Part shown: piece after piece, positions 1-8,748 of the stretch | How positions within the stretch are numbered: position 1 is the stretch's first letter | Layout: every line of letters starts with the position of its first letter | Source of the DNA: Pseudomonas graminis | Lineage (GTDB): Bacteria; Pseudomonadota; Gammaproteobacteria; Pseudomonadales; Pseudomonadaceae | Reading direction: 5' to 3' | Assembly: GCF_900111735.1 (NCBI RefSeq) | Contig: NZ_FOHW01000019.1 | Location: 50,557 to 114,556 of the forward strand | Length of the DNA stretch: 64,000 nt | Position numbers and translations under genes: made by a program | Notes under the pieces: generated by a model | Told to the model about the DNA's origin: nothing | What the model saw: the letters and a program-made list of their open reading frames with translations, nothing else | Database searches by the model: none

Positions 1-762
1 GTGGCCAGCGATGCCAAGCTGCTGCGGCGGGTGCTGCAGAACTTCCTGACCAATGCGTTTCGTTACGCCAAGGGGCCGATTCTGCTGGGCGTGCGGCGGC
101 GCAACGGGCAGCTGAGCCTGGAGGTCTGGGACCGGGGGCCGGGCATTCCGGAAGACAAGCGGCAGGTGATTTTCGAGGAGTTCAAGCGTCTGGACAGCCA
201 TCAGACCCGCGCCGAGAAAGGCCTGGGGCTGGGACTGGCGATTGCCGACGGCTTGTGCCGCGTGCTTGGTCATTCCCTGGAAGTGCGTTCATGGCCAGGC
301 CAAGGCAGCGTGTTCACCGTTACGGTGCCGCTGGCGCCCGCCTTGCCGACGCCGGTCGCTGCGCCGACCGAACCTGTACGCGCCGCGCTGAACGGCACGC
401 AGATTCTGTGCGTCGACAACGAAGACAGCATCCTGATGGGCATGAACAGCCTGCTGAGCCGCTGGGGATGCCAGGTCTGGACCGCGCGCAATCGCGAGGA
501 ATGCCAGGCCCTGCTCAACGATGGCATTCGTCCGCATCTGGCGTTGGTGGACTACCACCTGGACCACGGTGAAATCGGCACCGAACTGATGGGCTGGCTG
601 CGTACGCAGCTGGGCGAGCCGGTCCCTGGCGTGGTCATCAGCGCCGACGGCCGCCCGGAGCTGATCGCCCAGGTACACGCCGCCGGCCTCGAATACCTGG
701 CCAAACCGGTGAAGCCCGCAGCGCTGCGGGCATTGTTGAGTCGGCATGTGCGGTTGGGTTGA
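1..762 (+). CDS. Hybrid sensor histidine kinase/response regulator, C-terminal part
   Basis: Partial gene: the reading frame is open at the first base, so the sensory region and the phosphoacceptor His lie outside the window. The visible 253 residues begin inside the HATPase domain: N-box (QNFLTNAFRYA, about 13-23), G1 box (DRGPGIP, 44-50) and G2 box (GLGLGL, 74-79). After a Pro/Ala-rich linker (about 111-130) there is a receiver domain starting ILCVDNED (135-142), with the likely phospho-Asp at D184 (LVDYHLD) and the conserved Lys at K235 (AKPVKP). The order HATPase then REC is that of the NahK/ErcS'-like hybrid kinases of Pseudomonas; assignment to one member is inference. Function: autophosphorylating sensor that passes phosphate to its own receiver and then to a partner, probably through an Hpt protein. 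Confidence 0.85.
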   Translation: MASDAKLLRRVLQNFLTNAFRYAKGPILLGVRRRNGQLSLEVWDRGPGIPEDKRQVIFEEFKRLDSHQTRAEKGLGLGLAIADGLCRVLGHSLEVRSWPGQGSVFTVTVPLAPALPTPVAAPTEPVRAALNGTQILCVDNEDSILMGMNSLLSRWGCQVWTARNREECQALLNDGIRPHLALVDYHLDHGEIGTELMGWLRTQLGEPVPGVVISADGRPELIAQVHAAGLEYLAKPVKPAALRALLSRHVRLG

Positions 763-806
763 GCGTCAGGTTGGTGGACACCAACATAATGCGAACGCCG
801 ATCCAC

Positions 807-1851
807 TGTAGGAGCGTGGCTTGTCCCGCGATCGGCTGCGCAGCAGTCGTAAACCAGACGCTCAGTAATGCCTGACACACCGCATGCACCGGTTTACTGC
901 CGCTTCGCGCCAGATCGCGAGCAAGCTCACTCCTACAGGTTCATCCGCAGCGTCCGAAGAATTCGCCCCAGACCACGATCCTTGCATCACGGTGGGCACA
1001 TTCCGCCAAACCACGATCGGCGCATGGATGCTGCGGCAGAAGACGATCATTGTAGGAGTGAGCTTGCTCGCGATCGGCTGCGCAGCAGTCGTAAACCTGA
1101 CGCCTCGGTTACGCCTGACACACCGCATGCACCGGTTTACTGCCGCTTCGCGCCAGATCGCGAGCAGGCTCACTCCTACAGTTTTTGCAGTGCCCGATGA
1201 AATCAGCGCAGACCACAAATCGTGCCTGCCCTTGCGCAGATTCCGCGCAAGACCACGATTCATGTAGGAGTGAGCTTGCTCGCGATCGGCTGCGCAGCAG
1301 TCGTAAATCCTGACGCCCCGGCAATGCCTGACACACCGCGTGCACCGGTTTACTGCCGCTGCGCGCCAGATCGCGGGACAAGCCTCGCTCCTACAGTTTT
1401 TGCAGCGTCCGAAGAATTCGTCCAGACCACGAACCGTACCTGACCGTGCCCAAATTCCGCGCCAAACCACGATTCATGTAGGAGCGTGGCTTGTCCCGCG
1501 ATCGGCTGCGTAGCAGTCGTAAACCTGACGCCTTGGTTACGCCTGACACACCGCATGCACCGGTGTGCTGCCGCTGCGCGCCAGATCGCGAGCAAGCTCA
1601 CTCCTACAGGTTCATCCGCAGCGTCCGAAAAATTCGCCTCAGACCACGATCCTTGCATCACGGTGGGCACATTCCGCCAAACCACGATCGGCGCATGGAT
1701 GCTGCGGCAGAAGACGATCATTGTAGGAGTGAGCTTGCTCGCGATCGGCTGCGTAGCAGTCGTAAACCTGACGCCTCGGTTACCCCTGACACAACGCATG
1801 CACCGGTTTACTGCCGCTTCGCGCCAGATCGCGAGCAAGCTCACTCCTACA
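807..1851. repeat. Array of five long REP-type palindromes (BIME-like)
   Basis: Five imperfect palindromic units of about 130 bp lie at 807-937, 1051-1180, 1263-1395, 1477-1608 and 1722-1851. Each starts TGTAGGAG and ends CTCCTACA, and has inner motifs GCAGCAGTCGTAAA and CACCGCATGCACCGGT. Two arm types occur: GCGTGGCTTGTCCCGCGATC and GTGAGCTTGCTCGCGATC. Units 2 and 5 have the second type on both sides; units 1, 3 and 4 are mixed. The spacers (113, 82, 81 and 113 bp) are related to one another and share CGTCCGAAGAATTCG- and CCAAACCACGAT-like words. The array fills the gap between the kinase and the DMT permease and contains no credible gene; ORFs through it come from the repeat. Single copies of the same family occur at 5643, 8123, 11263 and 38802. 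No REP-associated transposase is in the window. Confidence 0.9.
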
Positions 1852-1897
1852 GGTTCATCCGCAGCGTCCGACGAGTTCGCCGGACGCTCGGCAGGTT

Positions 1898-2752
1898 CTA
1901 CTCAACCTTCCTGAACACAAACACCAACCCCACCACGATCAGTACCATCCCCAGCATACTCATCAGCGCCAGGCGGTTGCCGTAGATCAGGTAGTCCATC
2001 ATCGCGGTGACGCCGGGCACCAGGTAGAACAGGCTGGTGACGTTGACAAGATTGCCCTGGGCGATGAGCCGGTAGAGCAGGAACGTCGCCAGCACCGACA
2101 CCACCAGCCCCATGTACAGCACCGGCACGTAAAAGCCGATGCTGTGCTCGAAATGAAAGGGCTGAAAGGGTACGAACACCGCGCAGACCACCGTCCCCGC
2201 AAGGTATTGCACCGGCAACGTGCCGAGGGGGTTGTCGGTGATGCGCTTCTGCATGATCGAGCCGCCGGTCATGCTCAACATGCCAAGCACGCCGAAAGCC
2301 ATGCCGGCGAGCGATCCGCCGTCGCCGATGCCTTGCCAGACCACCAGCACCAGACCCGCCAGCCCCAGACTCAGGCCGAACATGCGTGACCCCGAGCGGC
2401 TGCGCTCGACCAGCACGGCCGTCAGAATCGGTTGCACGCCCATGATCGTGGCCATCACGCCAGGCGCGACTTTCATGTCCAGCGCCAGCAGGTAGCAGAT
2501 CTGATAAGCGCCCAGCAGCACAGCGCCCGTCATCAGGGCGAAGCCCATCGAGGCTCGTGTGGCGGGAAGCTTGTACCCCAAGGCCGGGATCAGAATCGCC
2601 AGCGCCCCCAGCGCCAGCAGAAAACGGAACAGCAAAAACGCAAAAGGAGAAGCGTGGGTCAGGCCCCACTTGGAAACAATTGCGCCGCTGCTCCAGAGCA
2701 GGACGAAAAGGGTCGTCGTGGCCATCGAGGCCAAGGCTTTATGAGCGAACAT
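1898..2752 (-). CDS. DMT superfamily (EamA) permease
   Basis: A 284-residue integral membrane protein with about ten hydrophobic segments in two repeated halves, as expected for drug/metabolite transporters with two EamA domains. It starts MFAHKALASMATTTLFVLLWSSGA and carries the typical early motif WSSGAIVSKWGL (about 20-31). The second half begins near LAGMAFGVLGMLSMTGG. It probably exports a small metabolite or amino-acid derivative across the inner membrane; the substrate cannot be read from sequence. It stands alone: the palindrome array lies downstream and a 394-bp gap lies upstream. Length is normal for the family. Confidence 0.85.
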   Translation of the reverse strand: MFAHKALASMATTTLFVLLWSSGAIVSKWGLTHASPFAFLLFRFLLALGALAILIPALGYKLPATRASMGFALMTGAVLLGAYQICYLLALDMKVAPGVMATIMGVQPILTAVLVERSRSGSRMFGLSLGLAGLVLVVWQGIGDGGSLAGMAFGVLGMLSMTGGSIMQKRITDNPLGTLPVQYLAGTVVCAVFVPFQPFHFEHSIGFYVPVLYMGLVVSVLATFLLYRLIAQGNLVNVTSLFYLVPGVTAMMDYLIYGNRLALMSMLGMVLIVVGLVFVFRKVE

Positions 2753-3146
2753 GAGTCACCTGTGATTCAGACAAAATCGGACCCGGCACGAACCGGATTC
2801 ACGGATGTTTTGCGAACGTTTGCAGGCTTCGGTCGACAGCGTTGAGGCAGTCGATCAGCCGAGCGCAACGACGCCTGGCGGTGCAACGGCGCACACGACA
2901 GGGCTATTCACAGGTGGGGGTGGCGGGTAGCGCGTGATGAAAGCGATTTGCATGCAGCCGCACGGTTCCGCAACAGCGCGAGCCGTGGCGGAGAAAGCGA
3001 ACCGGGTGCGGGATGCGGGCATCGTGTTCATCTTCTGAAGGAGTGACTCAGTGTTGCCAGGTGTTACAGCAACGAGGCCGACTATAAACAGCCGACGAGG
3101 TCTCGCGCAACAGCGTTTTGCACGTCGGCCAATTTGACCGGACGAC
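2753..3146. other. Intergenic region, no gene seen
   Basis: 394 bp between the DMT permease start and the porin stop. I see no convincing coding frame, no tRNA and no strong terminator. It must hold the permease promoter (reading leftward). A short frame beginning GTG at about 3051 after AAGGAGTGACTCA has a plausible ribosome site but soon runs into the 3' end of the porin gene on the opposite strand, and I do not call it. Confidence 0.4.
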
Positions 3147-4469
3147 TCAGTCCAGCAGGTTCAGCGGATACTGCACCACGATATACAAGCGGTCGATATC
3201 GTCGCCCCCCTCAGCGTCGTTACCCCGGTGCGAAACATGGGACACGTCGAACGACAGGTTTTTGGCCGGTCCCGACTGAACGACGTATTTCAGGTCGATG
3301 TCGCGCTCCCAGTGACGTCCGTCCTTGCCCTGAATCGGCTGATAACGTCCGGTGACGTCATCTAACGGCTGATACACCGCGCCCCGTGGCGCATGGGTGC
3401 CATCAATGCCGCTGCCGCGCACATAGCGGGTCATGAACGTGAGACCGGGAATGCCAACGGCGGCGAACGAAAGGTCGTAGCGCGCCTGCCACGACTGCTC
3501 ATGCGCGCCGTTGAAGTCGGCGTATTTGATCGAGTTGGCCAGATAGATCGAGTCGCCCCCCACAAAGTCGAATGGCGTGTCGCCGTCGATCTTCTGCCAA
3601 CCAAGGGAGAATCCCTGGGAGCCAACGCTGTATTTCGCCAGCAGGCTGTAAGCGGTGTTACTCAGTGCGCCTGCCTTTGCGTCGCCCTGATCCAGGGTGC
3701 GGTAGAGATTGCCGTCCAGCAAAAACGAACTGTTGTCCGACAGCACGCTCAAGTGATGCAGATTGGTGTAGTACTGCCGCCAGGTGTCAGTGAGCTGTGA
3801 GGCGTACACCGAGCCGCCGAATGGAGAATCGCCAGTGGTCTCGACACCCATCAGACTCAGCGACGAACCGCGGGTGCTGGCACCGTAGCCATCGAAATCG
3901 CCCTTGGCTGTCGAAGCGTTTTGGTTCTTGAAGGCGGTAAAGTGCCCGGCCACCAGCTTCAGTCCATCGACGTCGCCGCTGTCAAGATAAAAGCCCGTGG
4001 CGTACTCCGGTTGCAGGCGCTTGTCGCCGGTATCCAGCACGGGGGTTTCCACTTCCATTTCGCCAAACTTCAGCGTGGTCTTCGAAATCCTCAGTTTGAG
4101 CGCGCCGCCCGCATCGGAATAATCGTCGGCAGCTCGCCCGTCATCGCCCAGCGGCAACAGACCGGTTCCGGCTCGCCCCTTTCCGCTGTCGAGTTTCAGG
4201 CCGTAGAACGCATGCGCATCGACGCCGAACCCGACAGTGCCTTGGGTGAACCCTGATTGCAGATTGGCGATAAACCCCTGCGCCCACTCCTGGCGGTAAC
4301 TCTGCCCGGCGTGCCCTGTGCGGTAGTCGTTATCCAGAAAGAAGTTGCGTGCCAGCACATTCAGCGAGGTATCGGCGAGAAAACCATGTTCCTCATCGGC
4401 AGTGGCCGCCATCAGGTTGCTGGAGCATGAGAGTAACGCGAGAGACAACAGGGATATTCGGCTTGCCAT
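3147..4469 (-). CDS. OprD-family outer membrane porin
   Basis: Substrate-selective 18-strand porin of the Pseudomonas OprD (Occ) family, usually for basic amino acids, small peptides or carboxylates. The start at 4469 is chosen because it gives a signal peptide (MASRISLLSLALLSCSSNLMAATA) preceded by GAAGAAGGCAG; an upstream in-frame start at 4529 would add 20 residues in front of it. The mature protein begins with GFLADTSLNVLARNFFLDNDYR-type sequence characteristic of OprD proteins, and shows many alternating aromatic/polar strands and a C-terminal end (YIVVQYPLNLLD) fitting a beta-barrel. Length 440 aa is normal. No dedicated regulator is adjacent. The substrate is not deducible. Confidence 0.88.
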   Translation of the reverse strand: MASRISLLSLALLSCSSNLMAATADEEHGFLADTSLNVLARNFFLDNDYRTGHAGQSYRQEWAQGFIANLQSGFTQGTVGFGVDAHAFYGLKLDSGKGRAGTGLLPLGDDGRAADDYSDAGGALKLRISKTTLKFGEMEVETPVLDTGDKRLQPEYATGFYLDSGDVDGLKLVAGHFTAFKNQNASTAKGDFDGYGASTRGSSLSLMGVETTGDSPFGGSVYASQLTDTWRQYYTNLHHLSVLSDNSSFLLDGNLYRTLDQGDAKAGALSNTAYSLLAKYSVGSQGFSLGWQKIDGDTPFDFVGGDSIYLANSIKYADFNGAHEQSWQARYDLSFAAVGIPGLTFMTRYVRGSGIDGTHAPRGAVYQPLDDVTGRYQPIQGKDGRHWERDIDLKYVVQSGPAKNLSFDVSHVSHRGNDAEGGDDIDRLYIVVQYPLNLLD

Positions 4470-4603
4470 GGATCTGCCTTCTTCAAAATGTTCCTGGCAA
4501 AAAGGCGTGATGACGACAACCAGGAGCACTCAATGGTCGGCGCAGGGTGGTTAGCGGGATTGAATGGGCGTGCTATTAGCCATGAATGGCCGTCCGCCAG
4601 AAA

Positions 4604-4638
4604 CAAAAAAGCGCCGCTGCACAGTCTGCAACGGCGCT
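4604..4638 (-). terminator. Rho-independent terminator of lpxO
   Basis: Stem AGCGCCG(C)TGCA / TGCA(A)CGGCGCT at 4610-4638 followed, on the minus strand, by a T-run (AAAAAA at 4604-4610 on the plus strand). It lies 17 bp past the lpxO stop. Confidence 0.85.
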
Positions 4639-4654
4639 CGATAGACCCGTTTGT

Positions 4655-5593
4655 TCAGCCGAACAACCAGTAGCCCAGCAGCGTCAGCACGATCACCGCC
4701 AGCACCGGACGCAGGATGCGATAGGCCTTGGGGTTGGCGCGTTTGAACTGCTTGACCTTGCCGCTGAAGCTGTTGCTGAAGCGCTTGCTGAACGCATAGG
4801 CCTGATTGATCCCGCCGACGCGTTCGTCATCGGTGTTCTGCGGCGCGGTGGCACGGCCCAGAAATGCGCTGACGCGGCGGTTGACGGCGATCATGAAGCG
4901 ATTGCTCAACGGTCGCTCGATGTCGCAGAACAGGATCACGCGGGTGACGTCGGTTTCGTTCTTGACCCAGTGCACGTAGGTTTCATCGAACATAACGTCA
5001 TCACCGTCGCGCCAGGCGTAGACCTGACCGTCGACGAAGATCCGGCAATCGTCGGAGTTCGGCGTCGACAGGCCCAGGTGATATCGCAGCGAACCGGCGA
5101 ACGGGTCGCGGTGCGGGTTCAAATGGCTGCCGCCGGGCAACAGAGCGAACATCGCGCCTTTGACGTTGGGAATGCGGCTGACCAGTTCCACCGTCTTGGG
5201 GCACAACGCCTCGGCGGATGGCAGCGGTTTGTCGTACCACTTGAGGTAAAAACGCTTCCAGCCCTTTTTGAAGAACGAACCGAAACCCGCGTCGTTGTCC
5301 TTGGCAGCGGCACGGATATAGCCTTCGTCGAACAGGTGCATGGCTTCGTCGCGGATGGTTTCCCAGTTGTCGCGCAGCACATCGAGCTCGGGAAACTTGC
5401 TGCGGTCCAGGTACGGCTTGGACGGCACGCTGGAGAACAGGTACATCAAAGCGTTATACGGGGCGAACAGTGCGGAGTGATTCACGAACTGGCGCAATAC
5501 CGGCAAACGCGCCTTGCCGCGCAAATGCACGTACAGCGTGCTGCCGACAAACAGCAGCAGAATCGCCGCTTTGACAGCAAAAGAAAGGGTCAT
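4655..5593 (-). CDS. lpxO: Lipid A hydroxylase LpxO
   Basis: Fe(II)/2-oxoglutarate-dependent aspartyl/asparaginyl beta-hydroxylase-type enzyme that 2-hydroxylates a secondary acyl chain of lipid A at the cytoplasmic face of the inner membrane. The 312 residues start with a transmembrane anchor (MTLSFAVKAAILLLFVG), followed by the motif LLPGGSHLNPHRDPFAGSLR holding the HxD iron ligands, the conserved RIFVDG.VYAWRDGDDVMFD stretch, and the distal His in ETYVHWVKNET. A second hydrophobic segment closes the protein (VLAVIVLTLLGYWLFG). Length and architecture match LpxO. Together with eptA at 25541 the window holds two lipid A modification enzymes. Single-gene unit with its own terminator. Confidence 0.93.
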   Translation of the reverse strand: MTLSFAVKAAILLLFVGSTLYVHLRGKARLPVLRQFVNHSALFAPYNALMYLFSSVPSKPYLDRSKFPELDVLRDNWETIRDEAMHLFDEGYIRAAAKDNDAGFGSFFKKGWKRFYLKWYDKPLPSAEALCPKTVELVSRIPNVKGAMFALLPGGSHLNPHRDPFAGSLRYHLGLSTPNSDDCRIFVDGQVYAWRDGDDVMFDETYVHWVKNETDVTRVILFCDIERPLSNRFMIAVNRRVSAFLGRATAPQNTDDERVGGINQAYAFSKRFSNSFSGKVKQFKRANPKAYRILRPVLAVIVLTLLGYWLFG

Positions 5594-5642
5594 GAAACTC
5601 TCCTTGGAACAGGCAAAAATCTGGCGGCACGATAAAAACGAT

Positions 5643-5777
5643 TGTGGGAGCGTGGCTTGTCCCGCGATCTGCCGGAAACCGGCAGCAAACCCTAGCGATG
5701 CGTTGCAATTGACACACCGTGTTAGCAGAAATCACGACGACTGCGTCGCCGATCGCGGGACAAGCCACGCTCCTACA
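5643..5777. repeat. Single REP-type palindrome
   Basis: TGTGGGAGCGTGGCTTGTCC on the left and the matching GGACAAGCCACGCTCCTACA on the right enclose about 95 bp that include an inner inverted repeat (CTGCCGGAAACCGGCAG) and GACTGCGTCGCCGATCGCGGG. Both arms are of the GCGTGGCTTGTCCCGC type. It lies between the lpxO start and the cysK 3' end. Confidence 0.88.
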
Positions 5778-5921
5778 TGAATCAACAGCACGCGGCGTGC
5801 GGATTCTAGTGCAACACAAAACCCGACGGATGAGCTGGGACAATCACACGGCGGGTTTCGAATGGCGGTCATCATAAGCTTTAGTCCGCCGCGTAAAAAG
5901 CCGAAGCGGATGCGGACACGA

Positions 5922-6896
5922 CTATTGGGTCAGCTCGCGTTCAGTAAACAGGTCGCTGAAGAGCATGCTCGACAAGTAGCGCTCACCCGAGTCCGGCAGT
6001 ACCACCACGATCGTCTTGCCCTGCATTTCCGGCTTCTCGGCCAGACGCACCGCTGCGTGCATGGCCGCGCCGCAGGAGATACCGCAAAGAATCCCCTCCT
6101 CCTGCATCAGCCGCAGGGCCATGGCCTTGGCTTCTTCATCACTGACCAGTTCGACGCGATCAACAATCGACAGGTCGAGGTTTTTCGGGATAAAACCTGC
6201 GCCGATGCCCTGAATCTTGTGCGGGTTAGGCTTGATCTCTTCACCGGCCATCGCCTGGGTGATGATCGGCGAGCCCATGGGTTCGACAGCCACCGAGATA
6301 ATCGGCTTGCCCATGGCGTGCTTGATGTAGCGCGAAACGCCGGTGATGGTGCCGCCGGTGCCGACGCCCGCCACCAGCACGTCGATGGCGCCGTCAGTGT
6401 CGTTCCAGATTTCCGGGCCGGTGGTCTTCTCGTGAATGGCCGGGTTGGCCGGGTTTTCGAACTGCGCCGGCATGAAGTACGTGGCGGGATCACTGGCGAG
6501 CAGCTCCTCGGCCTTCGCGATGGAGCCTTTCATGCCCTGCGCCGGCTCGGTCAATACCAGTTCCGCGCCCAAGGCCTTGAGCACCTTGCGCCGCTCTATA
6601 CTCATCGAGGCCGGCATGGTCAGGGTCAGCTTGTAGCCACGGGCTGCGGCGACAAACGCAAGGCCGATGCCGGTATTGCCGGAGGTGGGTTCGACGATGG
6701 TCATGCCGGGCTTGAGTTTGCCGCTGCTTTCGGCGTCCCAGATCATGTTCGCGCCGATCCGGCACTTGACGGAATACCCCGGATTACGCCCCTCGATCTT
6801 GGCCAGGATGGTGACCCCGCGTGGCGCGATGCGGTTGATCTGCACCAGTGGCGTGTTGCCGATGGAATGGGCGTTATCTGCGTAAATACGGCTCAT
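5922..6896 (-). CDS. cysK: Cysteine synthase A
   Basis: PLP-dependent O-acetylserine sulfhydrylase: O-acetyl-L-serine plus sulfide gives L-cysteine plus acetate. The 324 residues contain NTPLVQINR near the N terminus, the PLP lysine in [16 protein letters not shown], the substrate loop [14 protein letters not shown], the phosphate-binding [12 protein letters not shown] and the late [10 protein letters not shown]. The SVKCRIG form is that of CysK rather than CysM. Length is as expected. It is monocistronic, opposite in direction to the next gene. Confidence 0.95.
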   Translation of the reverse strand: MSRIYADNAHSIGNTPLVQINRIAPRGVTILAKIEGRNPGYSVKCRIGANMIWDAESSGKLKPGMTIVEPTSGNTGIGLAFVAAARGYKLTLTMPASMSIERRKVLKALGAELVLTEPAQGMKGSIAKAEELLASDPATYFMPAQFENPANPAIHEKTTGPEIWNDTDGAIDVLVAGVGTGGTITGVSRYIKHAMGKPIISVAVEPMGSPIITQAMAGEEIKPNPHKIQGIGAGFIPKNLDLSIVDRVELVSDEEAKAMALRLMQEEGILCGISCGAAMHAAVRLAEKPEMQGKTIVVVLPDSGERYLSSMLFSDLFTERELTQ

Positions 6897-7022
6897 GACC
6901 GGGTCCTTGTGCAGGTTTGGAAAAGCTCAAAGCCTATGCCTTGAGCCGGTGCAACGTCCAGTCGAAGCGAACCGATCACCTCGCCAGCAGTCAACAAAAC
7001 TACGTTACTAGAGGGTGGAGAC

Positions 7023-8096
7023 ATGAAACGTCGTTACAGCTGGCCGTTATGGACAATTGTTGGCTTGGGGGTGTTGCTGATCGCCGTCCATATCGCGCTG
7101 CCCTATGTAGTGCGCAATTATCTCAATGAAAAACTCGCTGACATGGGCGACTACCGCGGTCAGGTCACCGATGTGGACCTCGCCCTGTGGCGCGGGGCCT
7201 ACCGCATCAACGGCCTGAAAATCGTCAAGGTCGACGGCAAGGTGCCGGTGCCGCTGCTGGATGCGCCGGTCATCGACCTCGCTGTCAGCTGGCACTCCCT
7301 CTGGTACGACCATGCCGTGGTCGCCGAGGTCGCGTTTGTCAGCCCCGAACTCAACTTCGTCGACGGTGGCCCGGACAAGCGCCAGTCCCAGACCGGTGCG
7401 GGCACTGACTGGCGCGCTCAGTTGAACAAGCTGCTGCCGATCACCCTCAACGAGATGCGCATTCAGGACGGCAAGATCACCTTTAACAACTTCAACTCCA
7501 CGCCGAAGGTGAAAATCGACGCCGACAGCATCAACGCCAGCATCTTTAACCTGACCAACGTCGAAGACAAAGCCGGCAAGCGCGATGCCCGCTTCGAGGG
7601 CAAGGCCATGCTGCTGGGCCATGCGCCGCTGGAAAGCACTGCGACCTTCGACCCGTTCAGCCTGGAGGATTTCGACTTCAAGCTACGCGCGACCGGTATC
7701 CAGCTCAAGCGCCTGAACGACTTCGCGTCGGCGTACGGCAAATTCGATTTCAACGCGGGGGACGGCGACGTGGTCATCGAAGCCCAGGCCACCAATGGCC
7801 AGCTCAGTGGCTACATCAAGCCCCTGCTGCGTAATGTCGATGTATTTGACTGGCAGCAGGACGTCGAGAACCAGAACAAAGGCTTCTTCCGCTCGATCTG
7901 GGAAGCCGTGGTCGGCGGCAGCGAAACAGTGCTCAAGAACCAGGGGAAGAACCAGTTCGCCACCCGCGTCGAACTCAGCGGCAGTGTTCACAAACAGGAC
8001 ATCAATGCGTTCGAAGCGTTTTTGCAGATCCTGCGCAATGCCTTCGTGAAGGCGTTCAACACGCGGTATGACAGTGGCAAGAGCGAGGCGAAATAA
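7023..8096 (+). CDS. DUF748/AsmA-like envelope protein
   Basis: 357-residue protein with one N-terminal membrane segment (about 9-27, WTIVGLGVLLIAVHIALPYVV) and a large periplasmic beta-rich region, typical of DUF748 proteins in the AsmA-like superfamily. Family motifs include LNEMRIQDGKITFNNF and DPFSLEDFDFKLRATGIQLKRLN, and the late SGYIKPLLRNVDVFDW. AsmA-like proteins act in envelope lipid transport or membrane homeostasis; a specific role here is inference. The start is well supported by GGTGGAG eight bases upstream. A REP half-palindrome follows the stop. Confidence 0.8.
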   Translation: MKRRYSWPLWTIVGLGVLLIAVHIALPYVVRNYLNEKLADMGDYRGQVTDVDLALWRGAYRINGLKIVKVDGKVPVPLLDAPVIDLAVSWHSLWYDHAVVAEVAFVSPELNFVDGGPDKRQSQTGAGTDWRAQLNKLLPITLNEMRIQDGKITFNNFNSTPKVKIDADSINASIFNLTNVEDKAGKRDARFEGKAMLLGHAPLESTATFDPFSLEDFDFKLRATGIQLKRLNDFASAYGKFDFNAGDGDVVIEAQATNGQLSGYIKPLLRNVDVFDWQQDVENQNKGFFRSIWEAVVGGSETVLKNQGKNQFATRVELSGSVHKQDINAFEAFLQILRNAFVKAFNTRYDSGKSEAK

Positions 8097-8122
8097 ACGC
8101 AGCGGGTTGACTGGAACATCCC

Positions 8123-8207
8123 TATAGGAGTGAGCTTGCTCGCGAAGCGTTTAGTCAGCGATGACCTTGATCGCTGACACGCTTCTCTCGCGAGTCCGCT
8201 CACTCGC
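8123..8207. repeat. Shortened REP palindrome overlapping a gene end
   Basis: Left arm TATAGGAGTGAGCTTGCTCGCGA; right arm TCGCGAGTCCGCTCACTC is degenerate and lacks the terminal CCTACA. An inner inverted repeat (TCAGCGATGACCTTGATCGCTGA) is present. The right arm runs into the 3' end of the DUF2442 gene, whose stop codon (8200-8202) lies in the GAGTGAGC word of the arm. Confidence 0.75.
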
Positions 8208-8748
8208 CATCTTCGCCTGCCTCCTTGTCGATTCCGGCTGCCTTGTCGACACCGCCCCCTTTGTCAACGCCATAGGCCGCACGCTTCTCGGCCAGCAACA
8301 CGCCACTGCCTGACTGATTCTGCAACGCATCCCATCCCAGACACGCTAGCGCCAAGGTGCGCGGTGCCGCCTCGCTGCCGTTGGTGTAGCGAGTGATGCT
8401 GCGCGTGCTGACGCCCAGCGCTTCGGCCGCCATGGCCAGCGGCAGCCCGGTGCGCGCGCGCCAGCCGATGAATATCCGCGTGTTCTCATCAGTGGCGGCC
8501 TGCGCCTTGGAGTCCAGGTAGAGGGTATCGGCGCCAATCTGGATGTCGGCCTCGTCCCACTCGACGGTCCAGCCGTCGTCGCCAATCTGTGCCTGCTTGA
8601 AAATGTCCGGATCCTTGAGCGGTTGCAGCCCCGGAAATGCACCAATGTCGCTGCTCAGGTCGAGGACGTACTTCATGTCGTTGATGAATGTCAGCGCCAA
8701 TTGTTGATGAGCCAGCGCCTCTACGGTCTTGAGGCGTGGACGTTTCAT
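8200..8748 (-). CDS. DUF2442 plus HTH protein, probable antitoxin/regulator
   Basis: Second gene of a two-gene unit. The start at 8748 is chosen because its ATG overlaps the TGA of the upstream DUF4160 gene (ATGA); ATGs at 8757 and 8766 are also possible. The 182 residues comprise a DUF2442-like domain (about 5-75, with LSSDIGAFPGLQPL and a WTVEW.EADIQI strand) and a helix-turn-helix (about 100-130, GLPLAMAAEALGVSTRSITR), followed by a low-complexity tail with three copies of a six-residue GVDKGG-like repeat (160-177). DUF4160/DUF2442 pairs recur in bacterial genomes and are thought to be toxin-antitoxin-like; I infer that this protein is the DNA-binding, neutralising partner. Confidence 0.7.
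   Translation of the reverse strand: MKRPRLKTVEALAHQQLALTFINDMKYVLDLSSDIGAFPGLQPLKDPDIFKQAQIGDDGWTVEWDEADIQIGADTLYLDSKAQAATDENTRIFIGWRARTGLPLAMAAEALGVSTRSITRYTNGSEAAPRTLALACLGWDALQNQSGSGVLLAEKRAAYGVDKGGGVDKAAGIDKEAGEDGE

Noticed and set aside
807..1851. CRISPR array
   Set aside because: The repeats are about 130-bp palindromes with related spacers, not 25-40-bp repeats with unique spacers, and no cas gene is present.
862..1914. Open frames of 90-200 codons on both strands within the palindrome array
   Set aside because: They repeat the same peptides (for example SLLAIGCAAVVN) because they are translations of the DNA repeat.
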